Origin: Megaustenia siamemsis
Lineage: Eukaryota; Mollusca; Gastropoda; Stylommatophora; Ariophantidae
Assembly: GCA_032433765.1 (NCBI GenBank)
Contig: JAVIAB010000102.1
Span: forward strand, 10,716,811-10,780,810
Direction: 5' to 3'
Length of the DNA stretch: 64,000 nt
The translations under genes were made by a program, and so were the position numbers. The notes under the pieces were generated by a model. It did not search any database and was not told where the DNA came from. It worked only from the letters and a program-made list of their open reading frames with translations. Shown here piece after piece: positions 59,717-64,000 of this stretch. Every line of letters starts with the position of its first letter. The stretch's first letter is position 1.

Positions 59717-59945
59717 GATATAGAGGGAAGCAAAGAGAAAAGATACCAGACAGCTTGAATAGAATGGCTTGGCAGAAGGTCAACAACAGAAATGATAAAT
59801 AACTGTCGAGATCGAAAATTGTGGAGAGACATGATCACCTACGCCAGCAGGCCCGGTACTTGGTGATGATGATGATGAATGAAATGAGAAGTTAAAAAAA
59901 CGGAGTCCCCAGCGGAGGACTGTTTTTAACAGAAGAAATGTAGTT

Positions 59946-60890
59946 ATAAGATATTGAGACCATGTGATCTTCTACTCAGCATACAATATATAGAACATTG
60001 TATCTTTTGCTATACATAGGATATCTAGAACATTGTTTCTTTCCCCTATCAATAAGGTATCTAGAATATTTAATCTGTTACTATCACTAATATATCTAGA
60101 ACCTTTTATCTTTTACTATCAATAAGGTATATGGAACATTTCAACTATACCTAGATATCTAGAAAACATTTAATCTTTTACTCTGCTTAGGATATAGAAT
60201 AATTTATCTTCTCTTTTACGTAGGGTATCTAGAAAATGTTATCTTTTACTCACCGTATGGTATCTAGAACTTTTTATTGTATATTTTACATTAGAATCTA
60301 GAACATTGTATCTTTTGTTCTACATAGATATAACCGTTTATCATGTACTCTAATAGGATATCTAGAATATTTTCTTTCCTTTCTACATAGAATATTTAGA
60401 ACATTGAATCTTCTTTTCTACATTGGATATCTAGAAATATTGTATCTTCTTTTCTACATAGGACATTTAGAACATTGTACCTTCTGTTCTACATGGGATA
60501 TTTAGAAATATTTTATCTTCTGTTCTACATGGGATATTTAGAAATATTTTATCTTCTGTTCTACATGGGATATTTAGAAATATTTTATCTTCTGTTCTAC
60601 ATGGGATATTTAGAAATATTTTATCTTCTGTTCTACATGGAATATTTAGAAATATTTTATCTTCTGTTCTACATGGGATATTTAGAAATATTTTATCTTC
60701 TGTTCTATATGGGATATTTAGAAATATTTTATCTTCTGTTCTACATGGGATATTTAGAAATATTTTATCTTCTGTTCTATATGGGATATTTAGAACATTG
60801 TATATTCTGTTCTACATAGGCTATTTAGAACAGTGTACCTTCATTTCTACATGGGATATCTAGAAATGTTGTATCATTTTTTAGCTACAT
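59946..60890. repeat. T23: 36-bp minisatellite
   Basis: 60,480-60,800 has about nine near-perfect units of ACATGGGATATTTAGAAATA then TTTTATCTTCTGTTCT. 59,946-60,480 is a degenerate lead-in with GGATATCTAGAACATT words. The 36-bp period gives a 12-residue repeat frame (MGYLEIFYLLFY), which I regard as fortuitous. Confidence 0.95.
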
Positions 60891-61279
60891 AGGAGATCGA
60901 GGATATTTTATCTTCTGCACAGGCTCCGTTGATCGTTTTGTTTTCTGCTCCAAAAAAAAAAAAAGATGAAAAACTTCGTGACATGGTCGGTCATCCTGGA
61001 AGATGCCTGTGGTGAGAACTTGAATAATTGAAGCACTCAGAAGCCAAATAAGAACATACCAGTTTGGCTTGCGTCGTGATGGTGTCAATATGACGTCATG
61101 TATTCGTTTAACAAACACGGCTGCTTTCGGATTGGGGGAAAGAAGGGGAGGGGTGGGGAGATAATGTTATGTTTATGTTATGTTCGCATTATCATCGCTG
61201 CACACCTGGCGAATCTATAGGCTCGCTGATGTTCTCATTGAAAATATACACAATATTAACCCTCGGCCTGGTATCCATG
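60891..61279. other. No recognised feature
   Basis: Unique; the 77-codon minus-strand frame has no motif. Confidence 0.35.
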
Positions 61280-61395
61280 TGTGGGGACATTTTTGCCCGT
61301 GCAGCGATCATTTTGGCCTACTCTTTTCTATTTTTTAACTGCTAAAGGTTGTTTAACGTGCGCGCGAGACCTCATGTGTATCGCCGTTATCCGAG
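61280..61395 (+). repeat. R6 dispersed repeat, copy 2
   Basis: TTTTGCCCGTGCAGCGATCA and GTTTAACGTGCGCGCGAGAC match 25,217-25,300. Its GTCGCATCTCACTACCCAGA end is triplicated at 61,396-61,490. Confidence 0.65.
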
Positions 61396-63010
61396 AGGAC
61401 TAGACGTCGCATCTCACTACCCAGAGAGGACTAGACGTCGCATCTCACTACCATGAGAGGACTAGACGTCGCATCTCACTACCCAGAGACCAATCTTACC
61501 TCTATATTACCCAGCACCAATCTTACCTCAAGATTACCCAGCACGAATCTTACCTCTAGGTTACCCAGCACCAATCTTACCTCTAGATTACGCAGCACCA
61601 ATCTTACCTCTAGATTACCCAGCACCAACATACCTGTAGATTACCCAGCCCCAATCTTACCTCTAGGTTACCCAGCACCAATCTTACCTCTAGGTTACCC
61701 ATCACCAATCATACCTCTAGATTACCCAGCACCAATCTTACCTCTAGATTACCCAGCAACAAATCATACCTCTAGATTACCCAACACCAATCTTACCTCC
61801 AGATTACCCAGCGCCAATCTTACCTCTAGATTACCCAGCGCCAATCTTACCTCTAGATTACCAAGCACCAATCTTACCTCTAGATTACCTCCCCCCTCCA
61901 ATTCTTACCTCTGTATTACCCCCCTCCCTAATCTTACCTCTAGATTACCCAGCACCAATCTTACCTCTAGATTACCCAGCACCAATCTTACCTCTAGATT
62001 ACCAAGCACCAATCTTACCTCTAGATTACCCAGCACCAATCTTACCTCTAGATTACCCAGCACCAATCTTACCTCTAGATTACCAAGCACCAATCTTACC
62101 TCTAGATTACCAAGCACCAATCTTACCTCTAGATTACCTCCCCCCTCCAATTCTTACCTCTGTATTACCCCCTCCCCTAATTTTACCTCTAGATTACCAG
62201 CACCAATCTTACCTCTAGATTACCCAGCACCAATCTTACCTCTAGATTACCAAGCACCAATCTTACCTCTAGATTACCCAGCACCAATCTTACCTCTAGA
62301 TTACCCAGCACCAATCTTACCTCTAGATTACCAAGCACCAATCTTACCTCTAGATTACCCAGCACCAATCTTACCTCTAGATTACCAAGCACCAATCTTA
62401 CCTCTATATTACCCAGCACCAATTTTACCTCTAGATTACCCAGCACCAATTTTACCTCTAGATTACCCAGCACCAATCTTACCTCTAGATTACCCAGCAC
62501 CAATCTTACCTCCAGATTACCCAGCACCAATCTTACCTCTAGATTACCCAGCACCAATCTTACCTCTAGGTTACCCAGCACCAATTTTACCTCTAGATTA
62601 CCCAGCACCAATCTTACCTCTAGATTACCCAGCACCAATCTTACCTCTAGGTTACCCAGCACCAATTTTACCTCTAGATTACCCAGCACCAATCTTACCT
62701 CTAGATTACCCAGCACCAATCTTACCTCCAGATTACCCAGCTCCAATCTTACCTCTAGGTTACCCAGCACCAATCTTACCTCTAGATTACCCAGCTCCAA
62801 TCTTACCTCTAGATTACCCAGCACCAATCTTACCTCTGTATTACCCCCCCCCCCCCAATCTTACCTCTAGATTACCCAGCACCAATCTTACCGCTAGGTT
62901 ACCCAGCACCAATCTTACCTCTAGATTACCCAGCACCAATCTTACCTCTAGATTACCCAGCACCAATCGTACCTCTAGATTACCCAGCACCAATCGTACC
63001 TCTAGACAGC
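61396..63010. repeat. T24/T25: 33-bp triplet then 27-bp minisatellite
   Basis: Three 33-bp copies of GAGGACTAGACGTCGCATCT precede about 56 units of CCAATCTTACCTCTAGATTA then CCCAGCA. A 27-bp unit is nine codons, so several frames stay open: 544 codons on the plus strand (61,453-63,087), 81 and 212 on the minus. The plus frame switches from STNLTSRLP to APILPLDYP repeats at indels, so no protein repeat is maintained. Confidence 0.96.
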
Positions 63011-63369
63011 CCAGCGCGCCCCCTTCCCACCCCCACCCCCTCCCCCGAATTATTATTTATAGACTATCCAGTCTCCAGTGTAATTAATATAGTGTTTCAG
63101 TTCTCGTCCCATTATTTCATTTCTCTTGTCTAAATCGCTAAATCGTACACATTTTGTCAACTAACTACACCATGGGTACAGAACCTATGTCAACAGTTGA
63201 AGTTAGGCACCGCCACATATGGTTTCTGCAGCTCGCTAATTACATGTTCTGATCCGTCTACTTTACGACTTGTACCGAGCCCGACTCCAGGTTTCTGAAA
63301 TATCACATTTGTCCCTCAAAAATCTATATCACCTTCATCAAGCCACAGCCAACTCTAGAGAATGCCTTC
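63011..63369. other. No recognised feature
   Basis: C-rich edge of T25, then unique sequence. Confidence 0.35.
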
Positions 63370-63720
63370 CCGCAACCCTCCTAGCTTGACGTCACCGGTG
63401 AAGGTTCACCTTTGCGAGCTATAGATGGCTGGTAGTGTTATACCACAGCCAACTGTAGTTTTACTAAAGCCCACGCGCTGAAAAGAATCACCCAAAAGTT
63501 GTGACGTTTACAACATTGCGTGCACGAGCGGTTGTTAATAAAACGGCATCTCTAGCTCGCATAGCTGAAAACGTCACTAGATTTGGGTGCTTTCGGGAAA
63601 ACCCTCTCATTCCGCCGGCCTTACCAAAACTATATTTGGCTATGATTATACCCACAGCTGCCCCTGTTGGCGAAGCTGGACACGTCACGCTAGTGGGGTT
63701 GCGTGTTGGCCGTCTCCAAC
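63370..63720 (+). mobile_element. R5-related palindromic element
   Basis: CACCCAAAAGTTGTGACGTT (from 63,490) and AACGTCACTAGATTTGGGTG (63,570-63,589) form an imperfect inverted repeat. The segment GCTCGCATAGCTGAAAACGT matches R5 (GCTCGCAATGCTGAAAACGT). CTAGCTTGACGTCACCGG and GAGCTATAGATGGCTG at 63,382-63,432 match the other R5 arm and loop. Confidence 0.6.
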
Positions 63721-64000
63721 CTCAGCTGTAATCAAGCAGTCACCGAAGGGCTCTATTACATATCGCGTTACTGATGACCATGCCCGTACATTACACCACA
63801 AAATAATTGTTATACAAAATGCCGATTCCATCGGCAAGATGGATTGTGTCCATCAACACCCATAATATTTGTGGTTGTGTTTTGTTTTTGTGCTTTTAGA
63901 GAACATTATCAATTGCCTGATCTTGTTTTCTCTCCAGACTGGGCAGTTCATCGATTGCTCGCAAGATTAGAGAAACCTCGTCCGCCCATTTCTATTTCAT
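63721..64000. other. Unassigned window end
   Basis: No gene recognised. A pyrimidine tract followed by CAG at 63,925-63,937 resembles a splice acceptor, with two frames open to the window end, too little to call an exon. Confidence 0.3.

Larger units (their letters stand above)
58850..59875 (+). mobile_element. LINE-B, longest copy, split by LINE-D
   Basis: 58,855-59,021 reads INNLRCANNTVLIAL, DLQEMLDIIVKESKK and LSLNNKKTEA. CANN stands where YADD is expected, so both catalytic aspartates are lost. After the LINE-D insert it continues with SDGRCTTEVRCRIALAEAAF, then the tail, and ends ACCTACGCCAGCAGGCCCGG TACTTGG (TGA)n at 59,863-59,877. Confidence 0.88.

Noticed and set aside
60475..60819. 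114-codon MGYLEIFYLLFY repeat protein
   Set aside because: 36-bp array with fortuitous frame; degenerate neighbouring units contain stops.
61453..63087. 544-codon open frame with 9-residue repeats
   Set aside because: It lies wholly in a 27-bp array. Opposite-strand frames are open too, and indels switch the repeat peptide without closing the frame. No start context, signal or unique domain.
63925..64000. Exon after a splice acceptor-like TTTTCTCTCCAG
   Set aside because: Only ~60 bp follow, two frames are open, and there is no homology cue; insufficient evidence.

Overview
This is a stretch of animal (invertebrate metazoan) nuclear DNA with no host gene that I can support. It is built almost entirely of decayed transposable elements and long minisatellite arrays. 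The organism type is inferred from several non-LTR retrotransposon (LINE) families, tRNA-derived SINEs with intact A and B boxes and target-site duplications (TSDs), a hAT DNA transposon, and the lack of prokaryotic gene organisation. The LINE C-terminal peptides resemble those common in mollusc and other marine-invertebrate genomes, so a mollusc is a reasonable but unproven guess.

Family names used here are local labels. LINE-A, -B and -C are related reverse-transcriptase elements whose ORFs end in (TGA)n. LINE-D and -E end in GAA-rich tails. LINE-F, -G, -H, -I and -J are other RT-type 3' ends. SINE-1 to SINE-4 are tRNA-headed SINEs. R4 is a ~380 bp retroposon with a tetranucleotide tail. 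R5 is a foldback-like element containing TGACGT motifs. R6 to R10 are other dispersed repeats.

Layout: 0-5.5 kb, LINE-E/G/C/D fragments, SINE-2 carrying an R10 insertion, a SINE-1 inside a SINE-1, a 38-bp array and R4. 5.5-7.7 kb, a complete but dead hAT transposon with 8-bp TSDs. 7.7-11.2 kb, three minisatellites (30, 30 and 36 bp) with R4. 11.2-18.3 kb, LINE/SINE mosaic and a 40-bp array. 18.3-20.5 kb, R5 with a 1.6-kb 35-bp array in its loop. 20.5-28.5 kb, LINE/SINE/R4 mosaic. 28.7-30.6 kb, a 32-bp array with higher-order structure. 30.6-33.7 kb, mosaic. 33.8-35.5 kb, a 62-bp array derived from LINE-F coding sequence. 35.5-38.1 kb, mosaic. 38.1-42.5 kb, a very large 27-28 bp array with domains. 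42.5-50.9 kb, mosaic. 50.97-55.1 kb, three purine-rich arrays. 55.6-59.9 kb, the best-preserved LINE-C and LINE-B copies. 59.9-60.9 kb, a 36-bp array. 61.4-63.0 kb, a 27-bp array. 63.0-64.0 kb, an R5-like palindrome and unassigned sequence.

No genes act together here. The main theme is that several arrays can be traced by sequence to a retroelement: T3 to LINE-D coding sequence, the 62-bp array to the LINE-F C-terminus, the (CAAC)n array to the R4 tail, the CT-rich array to the LINE-E tail, and the 35-bp array to the loop of R5. Long open frames inside arrays are by-products of repeat units that lack stop codons.
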